Assembly (NCBI GenBank): GCA_934446455.1
Contig: CAKSEE010000011.1
Coordinates: 1 to 62,317, forward strand
Reading direction: 5' to 3'
Length of the DNA: 62,317 nt
DNA from: an uncultured Oscillospiraceae bacterium
GTDB lineage: Bacteria; Bacillota; Clostridia; Oscillospirales; Ruminococcaceae
Shown here: piece by piece, positions 47,940 through 58,567 of the stretch
Position numbering within the stretch: the stretch's first letter is position 1
Layout of the letters: every line of letters begins with the position of its first letter
Program-made: the position numbers and the translations under genes
Notes under the pieces: model-generated
What the model was told of the DNA's origin: nothing
Seen by the model: the letters and a program-made list of their open reading frames with translations, nothing else
Databases searched by the model: none

Positions 47940-49178
47940 ATGAAAAACGTATTCAAGAAGGTCGCTGCGGCTGCTCTGGTGGCTGCTATGGCAGTTCCCT
48001 TCGCGGGCTGCGCAAACAACGGCACAGGTTCCGGCGCAAGCGATTCAAGCACTTCTGCCGGCGGCAGCACAGCGGGCGGCACAATAAAGATCGGCGCTAT
48101 CGGCCCTGTTACGGGCGGCGCTGCGGTTTACGGTCAGGCCGTAAAGAACGCTGCGGAGCTTGCAACCAAGGAAATCAATGCAGCCGGCGGTATCAACGGT
48201 ATGCAGATAGAGTTCAAGTTTGAGGACGACGTTCACGACGCTGAGAAGTCCGTAAACGCATACAACGCCCTTAAGGACTGGGGTATGCAGATACTCATGG
48301 GCACCGTTACCTCCACTCCCTGCCAGGCAGTAGTTGAGGAGTCCCACACCGACAATATGTTCCAGCTTACCCCCTCGGGTTCCGCTGTTGAGTCCATCAA
48401 GTACGACAACGCGTTCAGAGTATGCTTCTCCGATCCCAACCAGGGTTCCGCTTCCGCGCAGTACATCGGCGAGAACGGCCTTGCTGCCAAGGTTGCCGTT
48501 ATCTACAACAGCTCCGATGTTTACTCCACGGGTATCTATGAGAAGTTCGCTGCAGAGGCTGCAAACCAGCCGTTCGAGGTAGTTGCTGCCGAGGCGTTCA
48601 CCGACGACAGCAAGAGCGACTTTACCGTTCAGATAACCAAGGCTAAGGACGCAGGCGCTGACCTTGTATTCCTCCCCATCTACTATCAGGAGGCTTCCCT
48701 TATCCTTCAGCAGGCTGACACGCTCGGCTACAAGCCCTCTTTCTTCGGCTGCGACGGTCTTGACGGTCTGCTTTCCGTTGAGAACTTCGACCTGTCCCTC
48801 ACCGACGGCGTAATGCTGCTGACTCCGTTCGCTGCCGACGCTGACGACGAGAAGACCCGGACGTTCGTTAAGAACTACACCGAGGCTTACGGCGATACTC
48901 CCAACCAGTTCGCTGCCGACGCTTACGACGCTATGTACATCATCAAGGCAGCCGCTGAAAAGGCAGGCATCACCGCTGATATGTCCGTTAGCGATATGTG
49001 CGACGCTCTTAAGGCTGCAATGCCCGAGATCACCGTTGACGGTCTGACCGGCGCAGGCATGACCTGGTCCGCAGACGGCGAGCCCTCCAAGGCTCCTAAG
49101 GCTGTCAAGATTGCAATCACCGAGGAAACCGACGCTGACGGCAACGCCGTTAAGACCGGTAAGTACGTTGCAATGTAA
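47940..49178 (+). CDS. livK: Branched-chain amino-acid binding lipoprotein LivK
   Basis: The 412-residue protein has a lipoprotein signal (lipobox FAGC, Cys ~24), a Ser/Gly-rich linker and a type I periplasmic-binding fold: IKIGAIGPVTGGAAVYGQAV, NAAELATKEINAAGGINGMQIEF, AVIYNSSDVYSTGIYEKF and FAADAYDAMYIIKAA. It captures leucine, isoleucine or valine outside the membrane for LivHMGF. Codon choice is biased to T/C-ending codons more than its neighbours, as for a highly expressed gene. A strong hairpin separates it from livH. Confidence 0.93.
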   Translation: MKNVFKKVAAAALVAAMAVPFAGCANNGTGSGASDSSTSAGGSTAGGTIKIGAIGPVTGGAAVYGQAVKNAAELATKEINAAGGINGMQIEFKFEDDVHDAEKSVNAYNALKDWGMQILMGTVTSTPCQAVVEESHTDNMFQLTPSGSAVESIKYDNAFRVCFSDPNQGSASAQYIGENGLAAKVAVIYNSSDVYSTGIYEKFAAEAANQPFEVVAAEAFTDDSKSDFTVQITKAKDAGADLVFLPIYYQEASLILQQADTLGYKPSFFGCDGLDGLLSVENFDLSLTDGVMLLTPFAADADDEKTRTFVKNYTEAYGDTPNQFAADAYDAMYIIKAAAEKAGITADMSVSDMCDALKAAMPEITVDGLTGAGMTWSADGEPSKAPKAVKIAITEETDADGNAVKTGKYVAM

Positions 49179-49331
49179 CGTGCCTTAACAGGCTGTTATC
49201 AACTGACCTTAATACCGCCGACGCGAGAGTTCTCATGAATTATCGCGGCGGCGGTTGTGCAGTTGGTAGGATATAGTAAAATATCTCCACTTTAAGATTA
49301 TTTTTACAGTTTCTTACACAGAAAGTAGCTT

Positions 49332-49367
49332 CTGCTCAGTCCGCGTCTGCGGACGCAGGCTGAGCAG
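49332..49367 (+). other. Strong hairpin between livK and livH
   Basis: A 16-bp stem (CTGCTCAGTCCGCGTC with GACGCAGGCTGAGCAG; two G-U pairs) with the 4-nt loop TGCG. No U-tract follows. Such hairpins stabilise the upstream binding-protein mRNA or partly terminate, setting a high LivK to permease ratio. Confidence 0.75.
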
Positions 49368-49438
49368 TGGTTATTTGATGCGCGGCACGCATCTCATGCG
49401 CGGCGCTTCGGAAATAAACCTACGGAAGGAAAATCGTT

Positions 49439-50323
49439 ATGACCTTTTTGAACTACCTGATAAACGGCATAAGTCTCGGCAGCGTTTACGCGATAATCGC
49501 GCTCGGCTACACCATGGTTTACGGCATTGCAAAAATGCTCAACTTCGCGCACGGCGATATCATCATGGTGGGCGCATACGTCATATTTAACTGTATGAGC
49601 GCGTTCAAGCTCCCCGCGATAGTGTCCGTCCTCATCTCCATGGCGATATGCACCGCGCTCGGCGTGCTTATCGAGAGGGTGGCGTACAGACCGCTCAGAA
49701 ACGCGTCAAGCTCGCTTGCGGTGCTTATTACAGCGATAGGCGTAAGTTACCTTTTGCAGAATGTTGCGCTGCTTATATTCAAGGCGGACACCAAGTCGTT
49801 CAGCTCGGTCGTATCGATTCGGGCCATAAAGCTCTTCGACGGGCAGCTCACCATCTCGGGAGAGGCTATCGTCACGGTTTCGGTGTGCGTTATAGTTATG
49901 ATAGCGCTCACGCTTTTTGTAAACAAGACAAAGGCGGGACAGGCTATGCAGGCGGTGTCTGAGGACAAGGGCGCGGCTCAGCTCATGGGCATAAACGTAA
50001 ACGGCACGATAGCGCTTACGTTCGCGATAGGCTCGGCGCTTGCGGCGGTTGCGGGCGCGCTCATGTGCTCCGCTTACCCGAACCTTACGCCCTATACAGG
50101 CACAATGCCCGGCATAAAGGCGTTCGTTGCGGCAGTATTCGGCGGTATCGGCTCTATCCCGGGCGCTATGATAGGCGGACTGCTTATCGGCATAATCGAG
50201 ATACTCGGCAAGGCGTACATTTCCTCCCAGATGGCGGACGCTATCGTGTTCGCGGTGCTTGTTGTGGTTCTGCTTGTAAAGCCTGCGGGACTTCTCGGCA
50301 AGAACGTTCAGGAAAAGGTTTAA
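49439..50323 (+). CDS. livH: Branched-chain amino-acid permease LivH
   Basis: The 294-residue protein has about eight TM helices and the LivH signature (LINGISLGSVYAIIALGYTMVYGIAKMLNFAHGD) and the EAA-like loop AALMGINVNGTIALTF. Near the C-terminus: IKAFVAAVFGGIGSIPGAMIGGLLIG. It forms the membrane pore with LivM. RBS GGAAGGAAA precedes the ATG. livM follows 11 bp later. Confidence 0.94.
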   Translation: MTFLNYLINGISLGSVYAIIALGYTMVYGIAKMLNFAHGDIIMVGAYVIFNCMSAFKLPAIVSVLISMAICTALGVLIERVAYRPLRNASSSLAVLITAIGVSYLLQNVALLIFKADTKSFSSVVSIRAIKLFDGQLTISGEAIVTVSVCVIVMIALTLFVNKTKAGQAMQAVSEDKGAAQLMGINVNGTIALTFAIGSALAAVAGALMCSAYPNLTPYTGTMPGIKAFVAAVFGGIGSIPGAMIGGLLIGIIEILGKAYISSQMADAIVFAVLVVVLLVKPAGLLGKNVQEKV

Positions 50324-50333
50324 GGGAGGCGGC

Positions 50334-51419
50334 ATGATGAAAAAACCGGAAATAACAAAAGCGACAAAAAGCAGCTTTATTACCTACGGCATGGTAATCG
50401 TGCTTGCGGCGGTGATGATGATACTCCAGCAGACAGGCGTGCTTTCAAGCTCCATGCAGGGCTTTCTTGTGCCGATGTGCATATACGTTATCATGGCGGT
50501 TTCGCTGAACCTTGTGGTCGGCATTCTCGGCGAGCTGAGCCTCGGCCATGCGGGCTTCATGTGCGTGGGCGCGTATTCGAGCGCTATTTTCTCAAAGTGC
50601 ATGGCGGACACGATAACGTTCGCGCCGCTTCGCTTTGGCATTGCGGTACTTATAGGCGCTGCGTGCGCGGCGATATTCGGCATACTTATCGGTATCCCCG
50701 TACTTCGCCTTAAGGGCGACTACCTCGCTATCGTAACGCTTGCGTTCGGCGAGATAATCAAGAACATCTGCAACGTAATAAACCTCGGTCTTGATTCGTC
50801 CGGCTTCCACCTTTCATTCAAGAGCGCCGCCGACATGGGGCTTGCAGAGGACGGCATGGTGATTATCAAGGGCGCGCAGGGCATTTCGGGCACGCCGAAG
50901 GACAGCACGTTCCTTATAGGCGTTATACTTGTGCTGCTGACGCTTGTGGTGGTATACAACCTGATAAACTCCCGCGCGGGCAGGGCTATCATGTCCATAC
51001 GCGACAACCGCATTGCGGCGGAATCCATCGGCATAAACATCACTAAGTACAAGCTCATGGTGTTCTCGCTCTCGGCGGCGTTCGCGGGCGCTGCGGGCGC
51101 GCTTTACGCTCACAACTACGCAACGCTCACCGCAACGGGCGACAAGTTCAACTACAATGCGTCCATTATGATACTGGTTTACGTCGTGCTGGGCGGTATC
51201 GGAAATATCAGGGGTTCCGTCATTGCGGCGATAATCCTCTATATCCTGCCCGAAAAGCTGCGTTTCATGAGGGACTACCGTATGCTAATGTACGCGATAG
51301 TGCTTATTCTTGTAATGCTCTATAACTGGAGCCCCAAGATGCAGGAGTACAGAGAGATAATCAAGGCTAAGATAAAGGCGAGGTTCAGCAAGAAAAAAGA
51401 GGAGGAGAATGCGGCATGA
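50334..51419 (+). CDS. livM: Branched-chain amino-acid permease LivM
   Basis: The 361-residue membrane protein has LivM-family motifs: SLNLVVGILGELSLGHAGFMCVGAYSSA, ILIGIPVLRLKGDYLAIVTLAFGEI and AESIGINITKYKLMVFSLSAAFAGAAGALYAH. It pairs with LivH. ATGs at 50334 and 50337 are both possible behind AGGGAGGC. Its stop overlaps livG by 4 bp. Confidence 0.94.
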   Translation: MMKKPEITKATKSSFITYGMVIVLAAVMMILQQTGVLSSSMQGFLVPMCIYVIMAVSLNLVVGILGELSLGHAGFMCVGAYSSAIFSKCMADTITFAPLRFGIAVLIGAACAAIFGILIGIPVLRLKGDYLAIVTLAFGEIIKNICNVINLGLDSSGFHLSFKSAADMGLAEDGMVIIKGAQGISGTPKDSTFLIGVILVLLTLVVVYNLINSRAGRAIMSIRDNRIAAESIGINITKYKLMVFSLSAAFAGAAGALYAHNYATLTATGDKFNYNASIMILVYVVLGGIGNIRGSVIAAIILYILPEKLRFMRDYRMLMYAIVLILVMLYNWSPKMQEYREIIKAKIKARFSKKKEEENAA

Positions 51420-52177
51420 GTAATATGCTTGAAGTATCAAATCTCAGCATTTCCTTCGGCGGTCTGCACGCGGTGGACGGGCTGAATCTTACGATAAAGA
51501 AGGGGCAGCTTTACGGGCTTATCGGACCCAACGGCGCGGGAAAGACCACGGTGTTCAATATGCTGACGGGCGTTTACAAGCCCACCGCCGGAAAGATAGT
51601 CCTTGACGGAACGGACATCACGGGCAAGAGCCCCATGGAGATAAACCGCGATGGCATTGCGAGAACGTTCCAGAACATACGCCTGTTCAAGGCGATGAGC
51701 GTTCGCGACAACGTAAAGGTCGGAATGCACAACCAGACGAAGTATTCTGCAATAGAGGGCATACTGCGTCTGCCGCGCTATTTCGCGGAGGAAAGGCAGA
51801 TGAACGAGCGTGCGGAGGAGCTGCTCAAGGTATTCGAGCTTGACGGCGAGATGGACGCGCTTTCGTCGAACCTGCCATACGGCAAGCAGCGCAAGCTTGA
51901 GATAGCGCGCGCGCTCGCCACAAACCCCAAGCTGCTGCTGCTCGACGAGCCTGCGGCGGGCATGAACCCGAACGAAACCGAGGAGCTTATGGAAACCATT
52001 CGCTTTGTACGGGACAAGTTCGACATGACGATACTGCTTATCGAGCATGACATGAAGCTTGTTTCAGGTATCTGCGAGGAGCTTACGGTGCTTAACTTCG
52101 GGCAGGAGCTGGCGCAGGGAAAGACGTCGGATGTTCTCAACGACCCGAAGGTCATCACCGCCTATCTCGGCGAATAA
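51416..52177 (+). CDS. livG: ABC ATPase LivG
   Basis: The 253-residue ATPase has Walker A GPNGAGKT, signature LPYGKQRKLEIARAL, Walker B LLLLDEPAAGMNP and the LivG-type switch region (LIEHDMKLVSGICEELTVLNFG). It powers amino-acid import with LivF. Start ATG overlaps livM. Confidence 0.95.
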   Translation: MSNMLEVSNLSISFGGLHAVDGLNLTIKKGQLYGLIGPNGAGKTTVFNMLTGVYKPTAGKIVLDGTDITGKSPMEINRDGIARTFQNIRLFKAMSVRDNVKVGMHNQTKYSAIEGILRLPRYFAEERQMNERAEELLKVFELDGEMDALSSNLPYGKQRKLEIARALATNPKLLLLDEPAAGMNPNETEELMETIRFVRDKFDMTILLIEHDMKLVSGICEELTVLNFGQELAQGKTSDVLNDPKVITAYLGE

Positions 52178-52190
52178 GGGGGAACGCGAT

Positions 52191-52901
52191 ATGTCAATGC
52201 TTACAATAGACAAACTTGAGGTATACTACGGCGCGATACACGCGATAAAGGGTATATCCTTTTCCGTTGAAAAGGGCGAGATAATAGCGCTTATCGGCGC
52301 GAACGGCGCGGGAAAGACCACGATACTCCACACGATAACGGGACTTGTCGCGGCAAAGCACGGCAGCATTCAGTTTGACGGGAAAGAGCTTACGAAAACG
52401 CCCGCGCACAAGATAGTTTCCATGGGTATGGCGCATGTTCCCGAGGGCAGGCGCGTTTTCGCGCAGCTTTCGGTGTACGAGAACCTTATGCTGGGCGCGT
52501 ACACCCGCCGCGACAGGAGCGAGATAGCGGACAGCCTTGCGAACGTGTTCAGGCGCTTCCCGCGGCTTGAGGAAAGGCGCAACCAGTCCGCGGGAACGCT
52601 TTCGGGCGGCGAGCAGCAGATGCTTGCAATGGGCCGCGCGCTCATGTCAAAGCCGTCGATTATTCTGCTTGACGAGCCGTCCATGGGTCTGTCGCCGCTT
52701 TATGTAAACGAGATTTTCGATATAATCGAGGAGATAAACAAGAGCGGCACGACGGTTCTGCTGGTTGAGCAGAACGCGAAGAAGGCGCTGTCCATCGCAA
52801 ACCGCGCATACGTCCTTGAAACGGGAAAAATTGTGCTTTCGGGCGACGCAAAGCAGCTTATGAACGATGATTCCGTAAAAAAGGCTTACCTTGGAGAATG
52901 A
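52191..52901 (+). CDS. livF: ABC ATPase LivF
   Basis: The 236-residue ATPase has Walker A GANGAGKT, signature LSGGEQQMLAMGRAL and Walker B IILLDEPSMGLSP; the family-typical start is LEVYYGAIHAIKGISF. The ATG at 52191 follows AAGGGGGAAC, 13 bp after livG. It completes the five-gene livKHMGF set. Confidence 0.95.
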   Translation: MSMLTIDKLEVYYGAIHAIKGISFSVEKGEIIALIGANGAGKTTILHTITGLVAAKHGSIQFDGKELTKTPAHKIVSMGMAHVPEGRRVFAQLSVYENLMLGAYTRRDRSEIADSLANVFRRFPRLEERRNQSAGTLSGGEQQMLAMGRALMSKPSIILLDEPSMGLSPLYVNEIFDIIEEINKSGTTVLLVEQNAKKALSIANRAYVLETGKIVLSGDAKQLMNDDSVKKAYLGE

Positions 52902-52917
52902 TTCGGGAGGGAACACT

Positions 52918-53535
52918 ATGGAAGGCTTTATCGTCACAATCGCGCGCGGCTTCGGCAGCGGCGGCAGAACTATCGGAGAAATGCTCGCAAAGAAGCTCGG
53001 TGTGGAGTATTACGACAAGGACCTTATCAGGCTCGCGTCTGACGCCAGCGGAATAAACGAGGCGCTTTTCGGTCAGACCGATGAAAAGACCAGGGGCGGC
53101 ATTTTCGGCAAGCCCGGGGTATACAAGGGAGGAGTCATCTCCCCGAATCAGTCGGGCTTCACTTCAGAGGAGAACCTGTTCAACTATCAGGCCATGGTGA
53201 TAAAGCAGCTCGCCGAGCGTGGAAGCTGCGTTATAGTCGGCAGGTGCGCAGACTATGTGCTGCGTGAGAACCCGAGAGTGGTGCGCGTGTTCATTTACGC
53301 GGACGAGGAGCACTGCATAAAGAACGTTGCCGACGTGCGCGGCATATACGACCGCAAGGAGGCAATAAAGGCCATCGCCGCCACCGACAGGGAGCGCGCG
53401 GCGTACTACAAGGCGCACACGGGGCGCGAGTGGATAGACGCGCGCAACTACGACCTTTGTCTTAACAGCGGCGAACTTGGTTTCGTCAAGTGCGTTGAGC
53501 TTATCTCGCAGTATATCAATATAAGGCTTTCATGA
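52918..53535 (+). CDS. Cytidylate-kinase-like protein
   Basis: The 205-residue protein belongs to the cytidylate kinase-like family: a P-loop-type start (VTIARGFGSGGRTIGEMLAKKLGVEYYDKDLI), a lid-like region (SCVIVGRCADYVLRENP) and YYKAHTGREWIDARNYDLCLNSGELG near the end. These proteins occur next to transport genes in Clostridia and their substrate is unknown. It lies 16 bp after livF with a GGGAGGGA site and is likely co-transcribed with the liv operon. Confidence 0.87.
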   Translation: MEGFIVTIARGFGSGGRTIGEMLAKKLGVEYYDKDLIRLASDASGINEALFGQTDEKTRGGIFGKPGVYKGGVISPNQSGFTSEENLFNYQAMVIKQLAERGSCVIVGRCADYVLRENPRVVRVFIYADEEHCIKNVADVRGIYDRKEAIKAIAATDRERAAYYKAHTGREWIDARNYDLCLNSGELGFVKCVELISQYINIRLS

Positions 53536-53542
53536 GAATAGC

Positions 53543-53583
53543 GCCGCCCTGCACGCATTATAGTGTACGGGGCGGCATTATTT
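53543..53583 (+). terminator. Terminator of the liv operon
   Basis: A stem GCCGCCCTGCAC with GTGTACGGGGCGGC, followed by ATTATTTCC. Confidence 0.75.
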
Positions 53584-53638
53584 CCTCCGTTTGCTCGGGG
53601 GATTTTTTGTGCATTCAAAGAAATTTCGCAAAAAGGTA

Positions 53639-53667
53639 TTGAAAAAAACGCGGTTTTGTGAGATAAT
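53639..53667 (+). promoter_or_regulatory. Sigma-A promoter of upp
   Basis: TTGAAA (53639-53644), 17-bp spacer, GATAAT (53662-53667) with TG upstream of the -10. Confidence 0.78.
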
Positions 53668-53729
53668 GAATAGAAAGGCTGTCCTGCAACCGTACAATTT
53701 CGGGCGAACGCCGCAAGAGGAGAAAGAAT

Positions 53730-54359
53730 ATGTCTAAGATAGTTGTTTTTGACCACCCGCTGATACAGCATAAAATAACGCTTCTGCGCGACTGCACCAC
53801 CGGCACGCGCGATTTCCGCATACTGATTGAGGAGATTGCCGCGCTTATGGGCTTTGAGGCCCTGCGCGACCTGCCCCTTGAGATGAAGGAGATAAAGACC
53901 CCTATTGAAAGCGCGATGGCGCCCGTTATCTCGGGCAAGACCATTGCGGTAGTGCCGATACTGCGCGCGGGGCTTGGCATGGTAAAGGGCATACTTACGC
54001 TTGTGCCGACAGCCAAAGTAGGTCACCTCGGACTGTACCGCGACCCCGAAACCCACCTGCCGCACGAATACTACTGCAAGCTGCCTGAAAACGTTGAGGA
54101 TCGCACCGTGCTGGTGCTCGACCCCATGCTTGCAACGGGCGGTTCGGCGTGCGCTGCGGTTGAGCTGCTCAAGGCGCGCGGAGTAAAGAAAATCAAGTTC
54201 ATGTCGATAATAGCTGCGCCCGAGGGGCTTTCAGCGCTTATCACAAAGCACCCCGATATCGAGGTGTACGTCGGTCACCTCGACGAGCGCCTCAACGAGG
54301 ATAAGTACATCGTCCCCGGTCTTGGCGACGCGGGCGACCGGATATTCGGCACGATTTAA
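53730..54359 (+). CDS. upp: Uracil phosphoribosyltransferase
   Basis: The 209-residue enzyme makes UMP from uracil and PRPP (pyrimidine salvage). Motifs include [13 protein letters not shown] at the start, [11 protein letters not shown], the PRPP loop [17 protein letters not shown] and the C-terminal uracil loop ([16 protein letters not shown]). RBS AAGAGGAGAAAG precedes the ATG. Single gene with its own promoter. Confidence 0.96.
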   Translation: MSKIVVFDHPLIQHKITLLRDCTTGTRDFRILIEEIAALMGFEALRDLPLEMKEIKTPIESAMAPVISGKTIAVVPILRAGLGMVKGILTLVPTAKVGHLGLYRDPETHLPHEYYCKLPENVEDRTVLVLDPMLATGGSACAAVELLKARGVKKIKFMSIIAAPEGLSALITKHPDIEVYVGHLDERLNEDKYIVPGLGDAGDRIFGTI

Positions 54360-54484
54360 GGCTGCAACTTACAAAAGTACAGATATAGACTTTGCGCGGC
54401 GCTGCCCTGAGCCTGCGTGCTTTCGGCTGGCGCCGCGGAATTCGGCGTTTTTGCGCGGTAGCGGCACTTTTTTGGCTCAACGGC

Positions 54485-54513
54485 TTGAAATCTGCACAAA
54501 AATATGCTATAAT
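54485..54513 (+). promoter_or_regulatory. Sigma-A promoter of purA
   Basis: TTGAAA (54485-54490), 17-bp spacer, TATAAT (54508-54513); an ~80-nt leader precedes the purA ATG. Confidence 0.88.
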
Positions 54514-54588
54514 CTATTTAGACGCGTTTATCATTGCGGCGGCGGGCTTTAACGCCTTGCGCCGGGCGGCGCGGTAATAACGAAATGA

Positions 54589-55883
<1,295 letters not shown>

Positions 55884-55884
<1 letters not shown>

Positions 55885-56660
55885 TGAAAATAGTCTTTAT
55901 AGGCGACGTTGTAGGCAGGATAGGCTGCGAGGCGCTCAGGGACGCGCTTCCCGAGATAAAGCGGGAATACGGCGCGCAGGTAACGGTCGTGAACGGCGAG
56001 AACTCCGCAGAGGGCAACGGCATAGACCCGTCCTCCGCGCAGATGATATTCGACGCGGGCGCGGACGTTATCACCACGGGCAACCATACGTTCCGCAAGC
56101 GCTCGATAGACGAGGAGCTTGAGCGCAACGAGCGGCTGCTGCGACCCGCGAACTACGGCGAGGACATATTCGGGCGCGGCATGACCGAGCTTGATTTCGG
56201 CGCTTTCAGCGTTGCGGTGATAAACCTGCTGGGTACGACGTATCTTCAGCCGATAGACAACCCGTTCAGATACGCGGACAGGCTTCTGGCGCAGACTAAC
56301 GCGCGGGTGATACTTGTGGACTTCCACGCGGAGGCTACGAGCGAGAAGCGCGCCATGGGGTATTACCTCAGCGGCAGGGTGTCGGCGGTGGTCGGCACGC
56401 ACACGCACGTTCAGACGGCGGACGAGCAGGTGATAAACGGCACGGGCTATATAACCGACGTGGGAATGACCGGTCCTGCCGATTCTATCCTGGGCGTTGA
56501 CAAGGATATAATAATTGAGAAGTTCCTGACATATTACCCGAGGAAGCACGTTTTTGCGGGCGGCGACTGCGATGTGAACGGCGTATGCCTTGACATCGAC
56601 GAAAAAAGCGGGAAATGCAGGACGATAGAGCGCATTAGAAAAAGAAGCGCGCATAAATAA
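55884..56660 (+). CDS. ymdB: YmdB-family metallophosphoesterase
   Basis: The 258-residue protein matches the YmdB/TIGR00282 family: FIGDVVGRIGCEALRDALP, NGENSAEGNGIDP, TTGNHTFRK, VDFHAEATSEKRAMGYYL, GTHTHVQTADE and DVGMTGP; these supply the metal-binding Asp, Glu, Asn and His residues. In Bacillus YmdB is a 2',3'- and 3',5'-cyclic nucleotide phosphodiesterase affecting biofilm and motility decisions. Overlap with purA is unusual as a pair but common for small Clostridia operons. Confidence 0.92.
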
Positions 56661-56708
56661 TCGCACAACTAGAAAGGCAGCGGCATTGCCGCTGATTGGT
56701 GAAGCAGT

Positions 56709-56969
56709 ATGGAAGTAGTAAAGGTTTCTGCACATTCCGTGCCAAAATCCGTTGCAGGCGCGATAGCGGCGGTTATCCGCGAAAACGGCGAGGTGGAGGT
56801 TCAGGCAGTAGGCGCGGGCGCGGCAAATCAGGCTGTAAAGTCCATTGCAATAGCACGCAGCTACATGGCGCTTATCGGTGTTGACCTTATCTGCATTCCT
56901 GCGTTCACGACCGTTGAGATAGACGGCGAGGAGCGCACCGCGATGAAGTTCATCGTTCAGCCGAGGTAA
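56709..56969 (+). CDS. spoVS: Stage V sporulation protein S
   Basis: The 86-residue protein is a standard SpoVS: EVVKVSAHSVPKSVAGAIAAVIRE, then EVEVQAVGAGAANQAVKSIAIARS and FTTVEIDGEERTAMKFIVQP. It is a small Alba-like nucleic-acid-binding protein that supports sporulation and septation control. The ribosome site is weak (GGTGA), and a CAGCGGC/GCCGCTG hairpin lies at about 56678-56694 just upstream, so translation may be modulated. Confidence 0.95.
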   Translation: MEVVKVSAHSVPKSVAGAIAAVIRENGEVEVQAVGAGAANQAVKSIAIARSYMALIGVDLICIPAFTTVEIDGEERTAMKFIVQPR

Positions 56970-56982
56970 GAGGCAAAAGCAC

Positions 56983-57027
56983 GGCACTGAGTATGCGCCT
57001 TACGCGGGCGCTGCTCAGTGCCTTTTC
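56983..57027 (+). terminator. Terminator of spoVS
   Basis: A 9-bp stem (GGCACTGAG with CTCAGTGCC) with an inner hairpin, followed by TTTTC. Confidence 0.8.
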
Positions 57028-57092
57028 GGTAATTTACGCGTGTAATGGCGCGCCGTGCGCACATAAAGTCGCGTAGAAAGCGAGGGCGCATT

Positions 57093-57524
57093 ATGCAGGT
57101 GAAAATTTACGAAACGGCTGACGATGATAAGCTGCGGTTTGCGGTGATAGTCGCACGGCACAACGGCAATTATGTTTTCTGCAAGCACAAGGAGCGTGAA
57201 ACACTCGAGCTTCCGGGCGGACGCAGGGAGCAGGGCGAGGACATAATCGAAACGGCGCGGCGGGAGCTTCGCGAGGAAACGGGCGCATTTGATTTTACGA
57301 TAGCCCCCGTGTGCGTGTATTCCGTTACGGGCAGCAACCGTGTGAACGAGGACGGCTCAGAGTGCTTGGGAATGCTTTTTTGCGCCGAAATAACGCGCTT
57401 TGGCGAGATAAACAGCGAGATAGAGCGCACAGAGCTATGCGGCGTTCTGCCCGAAAACCTGACGTACCCCGAGATTCAGCCGGTACTGTTTGAAGAGGCG
57501 TGCCGCAGGGGAGCGTCCGCATGA
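57093..57524 (+). CDS. Nudix hydrolase
   Basis: The 143-residue protein has a complete Nudix box (GGRREQGEDIIETARRELREE with TGA following), starting at about residue 41, which binds Mg2+ and a nucleoside diphosphate substrate. The substrate is unknown; the rest (AVIVARHNGNYVFCKHKE) resembles 8-oxo-dGTP-type Nudix enzymes. The ATG at 57093 has only a weak GAGGG site. Its stop overlaps the asparaginase ATG by 4 bp. Confidence 0.9.
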   Translation: MQVKIYETADDDKLRFAVIVARHNGNYVFCKHKERETLELPGGRREQGEDIIETARRELREETGAFDFTIAPVCVYSVTGSNRVNEDGSECLGMLFCAEITRFGEINSEIERTELCGVLPENLTYPEIQPVLFEEACRRGASA

Positions 57525-58477
57525 AGAAGATACTGTTTATTGCCACGGGCGGCACGGTTTCGTGCGGCAGCGGCGCGGCGCTCACGCCAACGCAGACGGC
57601 GCTGCAGCTGCTTGCGGGCGCTGATACCGCAGGCGCGGATATTACGGCGGTGCAGCCGTTCAGCCTTGACAGCACGGATATGTCACCGCGCGAGTGGTGC
57701 GAACTGGCAAGGCTTATTGCGGGGCGTTACGATGAGTTCGACGGCTTTGTGATAGCGCACGGCACAGACACGCTCGGGTACGCTGCTGCGGCGCTCTCGT
57801 GCCTTATTGCAAACAGCAAGAAGCCCGTGGCGCTCACGGGGAGTATGCTGCCCATGGGCGCGCAGGGTTCGGACGCGGCGCGCAACCTTACGGACGCGTT
57901 CCGATTTGCGTGCGACGAGCGCGCGCACGGCGTGAGGGTGGTGTTTGCAAGCGCCATAATAGACGGGCGGTGCGCCGTCAAGGTCGATACGCACGCGGCG
58001 CGGGCGTTTGAGAGCATAGGCAGACCCGCAGGGGCGGTTCGCATTGACGGCAGAGTGCTGCTGAACGAGCAGTCCTTTTTGGGTGAAACGCGCTTTTTTG
58101 GCGCGCTTGACGAGCGCGCGGCGGTGCTGCGGCTATATCCGGGAATTACTGCGCAGGCGGTGCGCTTCAGCGGAATAAGGGCGCTTGTTATCGAGGGCTT
58201 CGGCACGGGCGGACTGCCCGCGTACAGCGGGCTTGCGCAGACGCTGCGCGACCTGCACGGGCAGGGCGTGAATATTATCATGACAACGCAGGTGCTTCAC
58301 GGCGGCAGCGACATTTCCCGCTACGAGGTGGGCGCGCGGCTTAAGGAGTTCGGCGTTATAGACGCGGGGCTTATGACGGGCGAATATGCGCTTATGCGGG
58401 CAATGTGGGCGCTTGCCGCGTCGCAGGGCGCGGAGGATTTCGCGCGGGTCTTTGCGGACGCGGATTTTTCCCGCTGA
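57521..58477 (+). CDS. ansA: Type I L-asparaginase
   Basis: The 318-residue enzyme has both active-site threonine motifs: IATGGTVSC (Thr near 12) and FVIAHGTDTLGYAAAALS (Thr near 86-88), plus KKPVALTGSMLPMGAQGSDA. It hydrolyses asparagine to aspartate and ammonia; lack of a signal peptide indicates the cytoplasmic type I form. The ATG at 57521 follows CAGGGGA; an in-frame GTG at 57500 overlaps that site and is less likely. It is coupled to the Nudix gene. Confidence 0.92.
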   Translation: MKKILFIATGGTVSCGSGAALTPTQTALQLLAGADTAGADITAVQPFSLDSTDMSPREWCELARLIAGRYDEFDGFVIAHGTDTLGYAAAALSCLIANSKKPVALTGSMLPMGAQGSDAARNLTDAFRFACDERAHGVRVVFASAIIDGRCAVKVDTHAARAFESIGRPAGAVRIDGRVLLNEQSFLGETRFFGALDERAAVLRLYPGITAQAVRFSGIRALVIEGFGTGGLPAYSGLAQTLRDLHGQGVNIIMTTQVLHGGSDISRYEVGARLKEFGVIDAGLMTGEYALMRAMWALAASQGAEDFARVFADADFSR

Positions 58478-58567
58478 GCGCTGGCAGAAACCCTGCCTGC
58501 CGCATATTATAAGCGGACGCCTGCGCCGGATTTGCAGGCATAACACAATGAAAGGGCGGTACTCCGC

